Origin: a virus
Reading direction: 5' to 3' (one strand)
Virus record (IMG/VR): IMGVR_UViG_3300032156_000001
Coordinates: 1 to 64,000 of that record
Length of the DNA: 64,000 bases
The notes under the pieces are model-generated. The model ran no database searches. It had not been told where the DNA came from and worked only from the letters and a program-made list of their open reading frames with translations. Both the position numbers and the translations under genes were made by a program. Below are positions 1-8,002 of the stretch, piece after piece (within the stretch, counting starts at the first letter, position 1; the number at the start of each line of letters is the position of its first letter).

Positions 1-2
1 AA

Positions 3-476
3 AGCAGGGACTACTCGCTGCCGGAGGACAAGGCGCCGCTGACCGCGTTGGCCCTCGACTTCTGCCACTGGTATGCCTACTACCTGAAGCTGCCCCCGGC
101 CAAGCTGCTGGAGGAGCTGAAGGGCGCCGTGCGGGTGTCGCCGCCGGCCGGCGACTGCATGGTCAGGCTCGTCAATGTCCTGATCCGGGTGGGGAAGATG
201 CGCATCAGGCACGAACCCATCCTGACCAGGATGAAGAACGGCGACACCCCGACGGGCCGGCTGACGTCGCTGTTCGTGGACGACGCCGAGGGGCTGGTGT
301 ACGTCCCCATCCCGGGGCTGGCCTATGCCATGCACGTCTGCGGCCACCCGTTCGTGTCCCCCTTCCGGGTCACCGAGGACCTGGCCGACAGGGGCCTCCT
401 GAGGCATTCCGACCTGTGCCCGGAGGGCTGGATGGTCGAGAAGACCTACTGGGACAGGGCCTGTTCGGGCGCCTAA
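3..476 (+). CDS. Hypothetical protein, 5'-truncated by the window edge
   Basis: The frame is open from the first bases, so the gene starts upstream of the window. A TTG at 48 is in frame, but no ribosome binding site supports it as a start. The visible 158 residues look globular, with no membrane segment or recognisable motif, and end in CSGA. I recognise no family. The gene closes just before a promoter-like element and a non-coding stretch, so it is probably the last gene of a transcription unit. Confidence 0.75.
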   Translation, partial: SRDYSLPEDKAPLTALALDFCHWYAYYLKLPPAKLLEELKGAVRVSPPAGDCMVRLVNVLIRVGKMRIRHEPILTRMKNGDTPTGRLTSLFVDDAEGLVYVPIPGLAYAMHVCGHPFVSPFRVTEDLADRGLLRHSDLCPEGWMVEKTYWDRACSGA

Positions 477-486
477 AATACCCGCG

Positions 487-508
487 TTTTTGCGTTATTA
501 TACTGTGG
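487..508 (+). promoter_or_regulatory. Promoter-like element, copy 1 of a 22-bp repeat
   Basis: The 22 bases begin TTTTTGCG and end TATTATACTGTGG. They recur with a single difference at 35471-35492, and both copies precede a non-coding structured stretch. TATACT would serve as a -10 box, but there is no TTGACA-like -35 at 16-18 bases, so this may be a phage-specific promoter class. Function is inferred from position and repetition. Confidence 0.5.
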
Positions 509-690
509 GATGATCCTAGCAGTTCCATTGAGACTCGTTCTTCCAGGCGAGCGGTCTTCTGTGAGAGGGAGGGGCCGATGCTGTAGACGCGGCACAACCG
601 AATAAGGGACGGGTCGAGCGCTTGCCGCTCCCCGTCCCTGGCGCACACCCACGGACCGCGGCCCGGCGATCCGATGCCCTTTTTTATAGC
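509..690 (+). ncRNA. Candidate structured RNA in a gene-free stretch
   Basis: No coding frame fits 477-708. The stretch follows a promoter-like element and contains a well-formed hairpin at 605-639: AGGGACGGG pairs with CCCGTCCCT, a TC bulge follows, then GAGCG pairs with CGCTC around the loop CTTGC (14 base pairs). A run of six T lies at 680-685, after a weaker CGGA/TCCG pairing, and could end transcription. It could also be a long 5' leader of the next gene. No known RNA family was recognised. Confidence 0.4.
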
Positions 691-708
691 TGTCGGAAGG
701 AGGAAGAT

Positions 709-1110
709 GTGAGCATGCACGACCCGCTCGACGTGAAAGTCGATTGCAAGTGCGACGATTGCGGCATGCGGGTGCCGCCGGACGACCTGAAGCCCATACA
801 CGACCTGTTCGACAGGCTCAGTGCCGGCGGGGTCGTTCCCGCCGGGGAATGCCCGAACTGCGGCGCCCTTTGTTACCCGATGAGCGAGGCGGAACTGTCC
901 GCGGACCGCTTCCTTCAGATCGCGCGCAACAAGACGGGTGCCAAGAAGGACGACGACCTTTGCATGACCTTCGACGAGCTGGTGCACGATTTGGCGTCGA
1001 AGCAGGCTTCAAACGTCAACAACGGCGGCGCGCGCGCCCAGGCGCTGTTCATCATCGAACAGTGCGGGCTGAACGGCGCGCTGGGCCTCCTGCCGAAGCG
1101 GCGGAGGTAG
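709..1110 (+). CDS. Hypothetical protein with zinc-binding cysteine pairs
   Basis: Starts at GTG 709, five bases after AAGGAGG; ATG 715 is an in-frame alternative at a longer spacing. The protein has about 133 residues. Two cysteine pairs, CKCDDCG near residue 15 and CPNCG near 50, look like a small zinc ribbon. The rest is helical, and the C-terminus is basic (PKRRR). It heads a run of small + strand genes up to 2495. No family recognised. Confidence 0.8.
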   Translation: MSMHDPLDVKVDCKCDDCGMRVPPDDLKPIHDLFDRLSAGGVVPAGECPNCGALCYPMSEAELSADRFLQIARNKTGAKKDDDLCMTFDELVHDLASKQASNVNNGGARAQALFIIEQCGLNGALGLLPKRRR

Positions 1111-1125
1111 AGAAGGAGGAAAGCA

Positions 1126-1959
1126 GTGGAGCAGAAAGCTCTCGAGCAGAGGGACACGACGGTGACCGTCGAGCGGTTCAACCCGTCGGAGCGGGAGGCC
1201 ATCGTCGGCCTCCTGAACGCGCTCGGCATCAGGAACTGGAGCGGTTCGGCCGAGACGATATCCGGCAGGGGGAACATGGTCCTGCTGAACAACACGCCCG
1301 ACGGTTTCAACCCGTACGAGCTGATCGCCACCATCTGGCGGATCAACCGCGGCTGGTGCGCGGCCAGGTTCGTGATACACAAGCCGGACGGAACCCCGGA
1401 GTCGTTCTTCCTGACCCACGGCGAGTTCGACAAGCTGGTCATCGGCAGGCAGCCCGACACCCGCCTGCCGGTCACGACCCGCCTGGGCACGCCGGACATC
1501 CCTTGCGGCCGGGCGGTTCCCGTCAGGGCCCCGGCAGGCTCGACGCCCGTTTCGGCGGAAGCGCCCTGCCCGGCGGCGGCTCCCGCCCCGCAACCGGTGG
1601 CGGCCTCGAACGGCTCGGTTGACAAGGTGCCGGAGTTCGACGCCGCGGTGAAGGTGACCAGAACGTGGGAGTTCACGGCGCGCGTGCGGGCCTCCGGCGT
1701 GACGGAGGCGATCAAGAAGATCGCCGACATGGTAGACAATGGCGACATCAACGTACTGGACGACACGAATATCGCCGAGGGCGACTTCAAGACCGAAGTG
1801 GTCAGCCTCGCGCCGGCTACGAGCGGCGCGGAGTTGGAGAGCGATCGGCTCGACCTCAGGTCGCTCGACGACGACTGGGACGAATCCACCTACGAAGACG
1901 AAGACGAAGACGCAGAGGATCGCGGTTCGGACGCGGTCCGGGAGATAGTCGGAACCTGA
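1126..1959 (+). CDS. Hypothetical protein with acidic C-terminal tail
   Basis: GTG start six bases after GAAGGAGG; 277 residues. The N-terminal ~110 residues look like a folded domain. A proline/alanine-rich linker follows (about 125-165), then a second domain beginning VKVTRTWEF, and finally a tail very rich in Asp and Glu (about 245-268). Two domains with an acidic tail are seen in some DNA-mimicking or chaperone-binding proteins, but nothing here proves a function. No family recognised. Confidence 0.8.
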   Translation: MEQKALEQRDTTVTVERFNPSEREAIVGLLNALGIRNWSGSAETISGRGNMVLLNNTPDGFNPYELIATIWRINRGWCAARFVIHKPDGTPESFFLTHGEFDKLVIGRQPDTRLPVTTRLGTPDIPCGRAVPVRAPAGSTPVSAEAPCPAAAPAPQPVAASNGSVDKVPEFDAAVKVTRTWEFTARVRASGVTEAIKKIADMVDNGDINVLDDTNIAEGDFKTEVVSLAPATSGAELESDRLDLRSLDDDWDESTYEDEDEDAEDRGSDAVREIVGT

Positions 1960-2013
1960 CCGAACGCCGGGGCGCGGCGCGTTGCCGCGCCCCGGTTTTA
2001 GAGGGAGCGAGAA

Positions 2014-2244
2014 ATGCCGAAGACCGAGGCGAAAAGGAAAATCGACAAAATGCGCGCCGCGCTGCGGGATTTCACCGGCGCGATCGAGGCGACGGGCGGG
2101 GTCACGGCCAGCCCCGAGGACGAGGGCTATACGGTCCCCGTCGCGGACGAGGACTGGATCGACCTGGGCGAGGCGTACTTGAAGGCGTGCGAGGCCCTCG
2201 GCAAGAAGCCCAAGACCGCCGCCCGAGGCGGGAGTTGGAGCTGA
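2014..2244 (+). CDS. Hypothetical small protein
   Basis: 76 residues, ATG start after a GGGAG ribosome binding site. Lysine-rich N-terminus, then an amphipathic helical body with an acidic middle. No Cys, no membrane segment, no recognised family. It lies between the two-domain protein at 1126 and another small gene, in the same direction. Confidence 0.7.
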   Translation: MPKTEAKRKIDKMRAALRDFTGAIEATGGVTASPEDEGYTVPVADEDWIDLGEAYLKACEALGKKPKTAARGGSWS

Positions 2245-2261
2245 GACGGAGGAGGCGTGAC

Positions 2262-2495
2262 ATGCCGAAAGCCAGGATAAGCAGGGATTGCCGCGCGAAC
2301 TGGCTGAACGACGCGATCCAGTTCCCGCGGCTCATCTCGGAGCTCCAGGCGGCCGGGGCGTTCACTGAAGAGGTGATGGCCGCGCTGCGGGCCAGCATGG
2401 ACCTGTCGGACGGCGAGATCATGGAGATCGTCGCCAGGGCTGACAAGAAGTTTGAGGACGCTAAAGCGAAAGTCATCGACGCTCTTCTGCCCTGA
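2262..2495 (+). CDS. Hypothetical small helical protein
   Basis: 77 residues, ATG start seven bases after GGAGGAGG. Predicted all-helical, ending in the amphipathic stretch ADKKFEDAKAKVIDALLP. It is the last + strand gene before the convergent terL gene; only six bases separate the two stop codons and no terminator is visible between them. Family unknown. Confidence 0.75.
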   Translation: MPKARISRDCRANWLNDAIQFPRLISELQAAGAFTEEVMAALRASMDLSDGEIMEIVARADKKFEDAKAKVIDALLP

Positions 2496-2501
2496 AGCGG
2501 C

Positions 2502-4340
2502 TCATTCGGCGATCGGATGCGGCGGCCGCGAAAGGACGACCTCGGAGGCCGTGAGCTTGAAGCCGCCGACGGCCGACAGGTCCGGGTAGCGCTGCTCGGC
2601 GTGCCAGAGCGCCTGGCAGGCGTAGTTGAGCGCGTGCGCGAAGTCGTCGCGCATCTTGGGCTGCCGGCGGATCAGGTAGACGTCCGTGCCGGCGGGCAGC
2701 TCGTGCTTGTCCTCTATGAGTGCCAGCAGGTCGTGCGTCACGTCCTTGGACGACTCGTATTCCGGCAGGAGTATCTGCTTGGTCTTCAGGCTGATGGACA
2801 TGAGCGCCAGCGAGCGCGCCTTGTCCAGCGAGTGGTAGCCCCTCAGCCCGCCCACCGTGGCGGACGGCTTGTTGTACGTCACGAGGTCGCGCGTCGGCAT
2901 GTGCGTGTAGCAGAAGCCGATGGTCCGGTCGACGGGGAGGCCCGCCTGGATCATGATGGTCTCGCGCGCGGAGCCGCTGCCGCCGAAGTCGTGGGCGAAC
3001 CAGTGCGCCCCGATGGCGTTGAAGAACCGCAGCAGCTCCCTCGCCTCCTCCAGGTGGGACAGGCCGGCATGGAACCGGAACGCGAAGCGGCACTCGCACC
3101 GGCCCAGGACGGAGTTGTAGCCGACCATGGCGATGGCGGTGTAGCTGATCTCGTCGAGCCCGCCGCCGCCCCAGTCCACGCCTATCGCGCGCAGGGGGTA
3201 CTTGCGCAGCTCGTTCGCGGCATCGACCAGCTTGTTGACGTTCAGCTTCGACGCGTTCCGAATATCGGTCACCGTGATCAGCTTCACCGACGTGTCGGCA
3301 CTTTCGCCATGCACCTCATTGATGACCTTCTGCTCCGTGTAACCCGGACTTCTTCCCTCGATCTTGTCGAGCAGCTCACCCCATTTCCTTTCATCCTCGT
3401 AATGGAGCGGCATTATCGCCTGCGGTACGTGCCTGCCGTGGAAATCCGGATGCTCCTGGCCCAGAAAATGCTTCCAATGACCTGTTCTCGGATTCAGCGG
3501 CTTGCCGCATTTCCTGCATACTAGCGTCTTCCTGCCGATCATCTTCGCCAGGTCTTCCTTCAGCGTTGGCGTGTTCCAATAACCGCAATCGCAAAGGATC
3601 ACCCACTCGGCCTGCGAACTCTTCTCCCATAACGCTTCCATCCCGTTGTCGAGCGTCTTCGGCGTGCCGCTGTAGAGCGTCAACCCCAATTCGGAATGGC
3701 TCATGCACTCGTTGATCACCGGGAGGAAGTCGTAATCGATGTCCTGGATTTCATCCAGCCCTATCCTATCGGTCGAATAACCCCTTACCCTGTCGACGTC
3801 CAATAGCGCATAGCTGAAGAAGATTACCGAGTTGTTCTTGAACGACCGCTGCAGCACGCGGCGGTCGCATGACTTGTCCACGACGACGTCCCTGATGAGG
3901 GCCTGGTAGATCAGGGGCCGGACGTAGTTGTTGGACAGGCGTGTCACCTGGTCGCGCCTCGGGGTGACGATCAAGGTGCGCAGGAACGGGTGCACTATCG
4001 ACGAGATCACCGCGGCGGCGGACAGGCTGGTCGATTTCGAGACCTGCCGCCCGCACTTCCACAGCGATCTCTTCGGCATCATCCGTTTGAACATCGGCGC
4101 CATGGGAAAGTGGCGTTCCAGGGTATACGGCTTGCCCTGGAGCGTGAACAGGTTGAGGAACGGGAGGAAGGTCTCCGGGTCGGCGTCTATGGCCGCCCGG
4201 ATCCGTTCGATCAGCTTGTCGACGTCGATGGCGGTAGGAACCTGTTCCTGCGCCGGGAGCTCGTCCTGCTCGGCCTCGGCCGAGTCGGACAACCCGGAGG
4301 AACCAGACATGCCGTCGTTAATGCTGCTCGTCCGGTACAT
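2502..4340 (-). CDS. terL: Terminase large subunit
   Basis: DNA-packaging motor: an ATPase that pumps DNA into the prohead and a nuclease that cuts it. 612 residues. The Walker A-like motif is CGRQVSKST (Lys102), matching the GRQxxKST form of phage terminases. Walker B is RIGLDEIQ (Asp196, Glu197). The C-terminal RNase H-like nuclease shows Asp389 (GVDWG), Asp451 (HDFGG) and the DDFAHALNY motif. A CxC...CxxC pair around 250-278 suggests a zinc-ribbon insertion. It is the only confident minus-strand gene. An in-frame ATG at 4310 is an alternative start; neither start has a good ribosome binding site. Confidence 0.93.
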   Translation of the reverse strand: MYRTSSINDGMSGSSGLSDSAEAEQDELPAQEQVPTAIDVDKLIERIRAAIDADPETFLPFLNLFTLQGKPYTLERHFPMAPMFKRMMPKRSLWKCGRQVSKSTSLSAAAVISSIVHPFLRTLIVTPRRDQVTRLSNNYVRPLIYQALIRDVVVDKSCDRRVLQRSFKNNSVIFFSYALLDVDRVRGYSTDRIGLDEIQDIDYDFLPVINECMSHSELGLTLYSGTPKTLDNGMEALWEKSSQAEWVILCDCGYWNTPTLKEDLAKMIGRKTLVCRKCGKPLNPRTGHWKHFLGQEHPDFHGRHVPQAIMPLHYEDERKWGELLDKIEGRSPGYTEQKVINEVHGESADTSVKLITVTDIRNASKLNVNKLVDAANELRKYPLRAIGVDWGGGGLDEISYTAIAMVGYNSVLGRCECRFAFRFHAGLSHLEEARELLRFFNAIGAHWFAHDFGGSGSARETIMIQAGLPVDRTIGFCYTHMPTRDLVTYNKPSATVGGLRGYHSLDKARSLALMSISLKTKQILLPEYESSKDVTHDLLALIEDKHELPAGTDVYLIRRQPKMRDDFAHALNYACQALWHAEQRYPDLSAVGGFKLTASEVVLSRPPHPIAE

Positions 4341-4458
4341 GATCCACGCAGTAGTGGCCGCGCTGTCTGCCCTGTCGGCCGTCCTGCCCAGCCTCGCTGC
4401 GGCAGGTTCGATACTGGCGGGCCTGGCGTGCCGCCTGGTGCTCGTGGCAACTGTTTAG
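4309..4458 (+). CDS. Possible small membrane protein antisense to the terL 5' end
   Basis: A 49-residue frame starting at ATG 4309, eight bases after GGAGG. The peptide is almost entirely hydrophobic from residue 5 on, enough for one or two membrane spans, and ends at TAG just before a sigma70-like promoter. It overlaps the start of terL on the other strand: the two genes share the tetranucleotide CATG if terL begins at 4310. The good ribosome binding site argues for it; short length and antisense position argue against it. Confidence 0.4.
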   Translation: MPSLMLLVRYMIHAVVAALSALSAVLPSLAAAGSILAGLACRLVLVATV

Positions 4459-4487
4459 TTGCGCCAGTACCCTTCGTGGACCATAAT
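4459..4487 (+). promoter_or_regulatory. Sigma70-like promoter
   Basis: TTGCGC at 4459-4464, a 17-base spacer, and CATAAT at 4482-4487. It stands between the divergently placed terL and the small + strand genes from 4563. The same TTGCGC -35 box occurs in the promoter at 56075. Confidence 0.6.
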
Positions 4488-4491
4488 GCTT

Positions 4492-4522
4492 GCGGCGGGG
4501 GCCGACGTCAAGCCCCCGCCGC
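4492..4522 (+). other. Strong 5'-leader hairpin
   Basis: GCGGCGGGGGC (4492-4502) pairs perfectly with GCCCCCGCCGC (4512-4522) around a 9-base loop. It begins about five bases after the -10 box, so it would form the very 5' end of the transcript. No T-run follows, so it is more likely a stabilising or regulatory leader than a terminator. Confidence 0.55.
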
Positions 4523-4562
4523 AGGCATGAATCCGGGCGGGAACGGCATGCGGCGGAGCTCG

Positions 4563-4769
4563 ATGGAATTCCTTCAGCGGCAGCGGCTGGTGCCGGCAAG
4601 GCGCCATACGCCGCTCTACGGCAAGAACACCATTCACAGCCACACCCGGCCGGTATGGGCGCTGCCCGAGCTGCTGCCGGCCGACCATCCGCAAGGCAGG
4701 GTCCTGACGCAGAAGGAGCGCGACCGCGTTCCCTATGTCGGCGAGGAATGCTGCCGGGCGCGCAAGTAG
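4563..4769 (+). CDS. Hypothetical basic small protein
   Basis: 68 residues from ATG 4563, which has GCGGAG a few bases upstream; in-frame ATGs at 4548 and 4527 are alternatives. Basic protein with high third-position GC like its neighbours, rich in His/Arg/Pro, ending in CCRARK. It is the first gene after the promoter and leader hairpin at 4459-4522. No family recognised. Confidence 0.55.
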   Translation: MEFLQRQRLVPARRHTPLYGKNTIHSHTRPVWALPELLPADHPQGRVLTQKERDRVPYVGEECCRARK

Positions 4770-4781
4770 TCCCCGATCGAC

Positions 4782-4799
4782 TTTCCAAGGCGTTGGAAA
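4782..4799. repeat. Palindrome TTTCCAA-N4-TTGGAAA, copy A
   Basis: TTTCCAAGGCGTTGGAAA, a perfect 7-4-7 inverted repeat in the gap before the gene at 4814. Further copies lie at 24731, 38240 and 51283, and a coding copy at 9428. The size and symmetry suggest the operator of a dimeric DNA-binding protein or a structural signal. Confidence 0.75.
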
Positions 4800-4813
4800 C
4801 GCAAGGAGGGCCC

Positions 4814-5146
4814 GTGTCTGACGAGGTCAGGAAGACGGAACTGTTGCAGAAGCTGGTGAGGCACGCCGACGCGCTTGACAGCCTGCGGGCGGCCGCCAAT
4901 AACGATATTCATGAAGCGCGGGCGCTGCTTGCCAATCGCAGGGACGACGAGGATGCCGGCGCGGTGCGGTTCGCCGAGGTGGCATGGACGGTGGCGGACG
5001 TGCTGCAGGTGCGGCCGAACCTGTCGTACGAACAGGCAGAGCAGTGGCTGAACAAGAACGAGAAGTACATCCGCGACAGGGTGACGGAGCTTGGCTGGGA
5101 CGTCATCAAGGACCTTCTGGCGTTCGGCGGTATCAAGAAGGGGTAA
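4814..5146 (+). CDS. Hypothetical helical protein
   Basis: 110 residues, GTG start four bases after AAGGAGGGC. Acidic and helical, one Trp-rich patch (VAWTVADVLQV), C-terminus GGIKKG. The palindrome copy A ends 14 bases before its start, so the gene may be controlled through it. Followed directly by the gene at 5151. No family recognised. Confidence 0.75.
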   Translation: MSDEVRKTELLQKLVRHADALDSLRAAANNDIHEARALLANRRDDEDAGAVRFAEVAWTVADVLQVRPNLSYEQAEQWLNKNEKYIRDRVTELGWDVIKDLLAFGGIKKG

Positions 5147-5150
5147 GCGC

Positions 5151-5378
5151 ATGAGATTCGTGGTCATCAGCTTCAACGCCGACGAGCCCGAATGGGCCGC
5201 CGACTTCGTCGAGGAGGAGGACGAGGAGCGGGCCATGTCGTTCGTCGAGAAGCGGCGCGCCAGCTATACGGCCGTGTGCGCCCTGTCGCCGGAGTGGCTG
5301 CGCGAGAAGCGCGTCGAACTGGAAGTCATGAGCGATCAGGAGGTCAGGGAAGCGATGGAGGACATCCCCTCGGCGTAG
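5151..5378 (+). CDS. Hypothetical small acidic protein
   Basis: 75 residues, ATG start four bases after the preceding stop. Begins with a beta-strand-like MRFVVISFN followed by acidic helices (VEEEDEERAM; DQEVREAMEDI). No cysteine cluster or membrane segment. Family unknown. Confidence 0.7.
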   Translation: MRFVVISFNADEPEWAADFVEEEDEERAMSFVEKRRASYTAVCALSPEWLREKRVELEVMSDQEVREAMEDIPSA

Positions 5379-5418
5379 GGGAGAGGCATGAAGGATAGGG
5401 CACGAACAAGGAGGAAAG

Positions 5419-5841
5419 ATGACAACAACCGAGCTGCTGCTCGCGGCGCCGATGGCCGTGCTGGCCAATTGGCAGGTCCTCGAGATCTGGCGGCACGGCT
5501 CGCTGTTCACCGGGATCCGCGCACGGCTGGAGGCCCGCGGCGGCATCGTCGCTGAGCTTCTCCTGTGCACGTTCTGCCTGTCCAACTGGACCGCGGCGAC
5601 CCTCGCGGCGCTCATCCTGTGCCGGCGTTTCGGCGCAAGCTGGGACGCGCTGATGTGGTGGCCCGTGCTGACGCTCGCGATAGCGCGGGCATCCAACGTG
5701 CTGAACGACCTCACGCATTCAGCATGCAGGACGCCGAGGCTGGAGGACGACATACGGCGCATGGACAAGGTCGGCGATGGGGGCGATCTCAGGTTAGTTT
5801 CCGGGCGAGGAGGGGCGCATGCCGAACGAGAAGAAACCTGA
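5419..5841 (+). CDS. Small membrane protein with CxxC (DUF1360-like)
   Basis: 140 residues after GGAGGAAAG. Three hydrophobic stretches at about 5-22, 46-68 and 76-94 fit an inner-membrane protein. The motif LLLCTFCLSNW inside a membrane segment, followed by a second span and ASNVLNDL, resembles the phage and bacterial DUF1360 family, whose function is unknown to me. The last 23 bases overlap the next gene. Confidence 0.75.
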   Translation: MTTTELLLAAPMAVLANWQVLEIWRHGSLFTGIRARLEARGGIVAELLLCTFCLSNWTAATLAALILCRRFGASWDALMWWPVLTLAIARASNVLNDLTHSACRTPRLEDDIRRMDKVGDGGDLRLVSGRGGAHAEREET

Positions 5842-6220
5842 CGAGGCCCCGCCGCGCAAGCCGCGGTTCGACGAGGAGATCCTTGCGGGCGCGCAGGCGC
5901 TGGCCGAGGCGCTGCTGCGCCGGCGGCCGGAGGTGAGGTCGGTGATGGTCGTGGTGGATTGGGACCTGAAGGGAGCCGACCTGCCGAACGCGACGCTGTG
6001 CAGCAAGCTGGCGGTCGACGCCGGCGTCTGCGGCAGCATGCTCGAGGCGATGGCCGTGGCGACCCATCAACTCATTCTGGAGACGGCGAGACAATCCGGG
6101 AGGAAGGATGCTCTGGACGGAGCTGGAACTCAGCGCGTGGACGCCGGAAGGCGAACCGCCAGCGAAGATAAAGCTGGGGGCCCCCCTGGCGCGCGGGATG
6201 GAAACGTGGACGTTCGTTGA
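5819..6220 (+). CDS. Hypothetical protein
   Basis: 133 residues from ATG 5819, five bases after GGAGGGG. The first ~90 residues look like a folded domain, with a strand-like VRSVMVVVDWDL and a helical EAMAVATHQLIL. The last ~38 residues are low-complexity and lie in the 113-base overlap with the next gene, so the tail is probably unconstrained. Family unknown. Confidence 0.65.
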   Translation: MPNEKKPDEAPPRKPRFDEEILAGAQALAEALLRRRPEVRSVMVVVDWDLKGADLPNATLCSKLAVDAGVCGSMLEAMAVATHQLILETARQSGRKDALDGAGTQRVDAGRRTASEDKAGGPPGARDGNVDVR

Positions 6221-7595
6221 AGAGAACGCCGTGATGGCGGAAATGGGCAGGAGCATTCGCGCCAAGGCCGTCGGGGGTGTGCTGCGCGACAAGTTCTACG
6301 TCCTGCTGGACGCGTGCGGCGGCGACGCGGAAGCCTTCGGCAGCGCGCTGCGCAACTGCATAGCCATCGGCTTTCAGAGCTCCACCGGGCAGCAGGGCCA
6401 CTATCTGCCGCTGCGGTACGCCTTCGTGATGGCCAAGATGTACGACAGGACCCATAATCCGCTTCCCGGCCTGGCGGGCCGGTGGTTCCTCGTCATCAAC
6501 GGGGAGGTCCATCGGCCGGTCGTGGAACCGTGCGCCGTCTGCGCCAAGTTCGAGGACAGCCGGATCGGCACGTGCCGTCCGATGACTCCCACGTGCTCGC
6601 AGAACGTGTTCCGTCCGGGCGAGCCGATAACGGGATGGTTCGACGCGCACGAGCCGGACCGGGCGAACCTGATGGAGACGTTCAGGCCGTCGTTCCGGCC
6701 GGCAAACCGGCTGTTCGCCAGGGGGGAGCCGGGCAAGCTGCTGACGGCGCACAGCCTCAGTACGGACAAGGAAGAATGCGACGAAGCCCGCAAGGTGCGG
6801 TCGGCACGGGCGCGCGTCGGCGCCGTGACGGCGACGTTCAAGCGCAAGGAATGCGCCCGCTGCGTCTTCTACCGCGCCGCCGACAGCGAGCACGCCGCGG
6901 TCCTTCTGTGCAGGGGGCGAAGCTGGTCAGGGGGCGCCTGCGGCGGCCCGTTCGTCGCAGCGGATCTGCGCGCCACGGCAAGGCACGTCCTTCGCCCGTG
7001 GATGTTGCACGCCTACGCCTGCGCCGGCGAGCTGCCGGACTCCGAGCCGTGGCGGAAACTCTGCAGGGACGACGTCCGGCACCGGACTTGGGACGTCTAC
7101 GTCGTCGGTCCGGTCTACGGCGAGCCTCCCCAGGTGGCGATAGGCGCCAAGTACCTGACGGGCAGCTGGACCAAGCAGTATCTGATGCCCTACAAAGAAT
7201 TCTGCAAGTCGTTGGGCGTGGCGCCCAACTCCAAGCGGTTCAAGGCCGACGCGCTGTCGACGGTCGAGCAGATGTTGATCGTCGCCACGATGACCCATCC
7301 CTGCCTGAAGACCCGCATTTCGTCGTACAGTGGCAGGCGGTGGGCCAGGCACTTCGGCACGGTCCGCGACGCGAACAAGCCCGTCAAGCTGCTGTTCGCC
7401 ACGCCGACGGGTAGAGTGCGCACTGAGGAGATCGCCGACGTCACGGACCTGTTCCGACTGGGTTTCCTGGAGCCTTGCGACATCTTCATGACGGCGCGGC
7501 GGAGGGCCGTGTCGGCGCGCATAGCGAAGAAGTATCAGGCGTTGTACGCAGCGGCGGAAAACGAGCCGCACGAGATCAACCAGGAGGACGCATGA
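6108..7595 (+). CDS. Hypothetical protein with cysteine clusters
   Basis: 495 residues, ATG start just after GGGAGGAAGG. Two cysteine groups (CAVCAKFED...CRPMTPTC near 143-165, and CARCVF...CRGRSWSGGACG near 247-270) suggest two metal-binding knuckles. The second half carries many aromatic residues and an Arg-rich segment (RRWARHFG; ARRRAVSARIAKKYQ). No enzyme motif recognised. Its 5' end overlaps the preceding gene by 113 bases. Confidence 0.75.
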   Translation: MLWTELELSAWTPEGEPPAKIKLGAPLARGMETWTFVEENAVMAEMGRSIRAKAVGGVLRDKFYVLLDACGGDAEAFGSALRNCIAIGFQSSTGQQGHYLPLRYAFVMAKMYDRTHNPLPGLAGRWFLVINGEVHRPVVEPCAVCAKFEDSRIGTCRPMTPTCSQNVFRPGEPITGWFDAHEPDRANLMETFRPSFRPANRLFARGEPGKLLTAHSLSTDKEECDEARKVRSARARVGAVTATFKRKECARCVFYRAADSEHAAVLLCRGRSWSGGACGGPFVAADLRATARHVLRPWMLHAYACAGELPDSEPWRKLCRDDVRHRTWDVYVVGPVYGEPPQVAIGAKYLTGSWTKQYLMPYKEFCKSLGVAPNSKRFKADALSTVEQMLIVATMTHPCLKTRISSYSGRRWARHFGTVRDANKPVKLLFATPTGRVRTEEIADVTDLFRLGFLEPCDIFMTARRRAVSARIAKKYQALYAAAENEPHEINQEDA

Positions 7596-8002
7596 AAGCG
7601 GTTGACAAATTCGGTTATTCGGGACCGGCGGCCAAGCGGGCCGCCAACGCGGCGGAGGAGCTCGCCAAGCACCCCGCCGCGGACTTGACACGGACGCAGA
7701 AAGCCATCTGGTCGATCTTCCTGAAGTCGCTCGCCAAGGCGCTGCGGAAGAACCACGACTACGGCGACAGCTTCTATCAGTCGCCGCCGCTCGCACCGGA
7801 GATAAGCTCACAGGAGGCCATCTTGGTGCGCATGGGCGACAAGATCAAGCGGATACAGACGCTGGGACAGCTTCGGGCGCTGGTGGCCGACGAAAGCCTG
7901 AACGACACGATCGAGGACCTGGGCGTCTACTGCTTCCTGTACCTGATCGTCGGCGAGTTGCTGGCCGAGAACTGCCCGAAGCCGCCCAAGCCGGGTAAGT
8001 GA
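7592..8002 (+). CDS. DUF1599-like nucleotide-modification-associated domain protein
   Basis: 136 residues; its ATG overlaps the previous stop and follows CAGGAGGACG. The pattern NHDYGDSFY (about 55-63), RMGDKIKRIQTL (about 88-99) and DESLNDTIEDLGVYCFLYL is typical of the DUF1599 / Nmad1 family found in phages with nucleotide or base-modification genes. That points to nucleotide metabolism, but no enzyme activity is proven for the family as far as I know. Confidence 0.7.
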   Translation: MKAVDKFGYSGPAAKRAANAAEELAKHPAADLTRTQKAIWSIFLKSLAKALRKNHDYGDSFYQSPPLAPEISSQEAILVRMGDKIKRIQTLGQLRALVADESLNDTIEDLGVYCFLYLIVGELLAENCPKPPKPGK

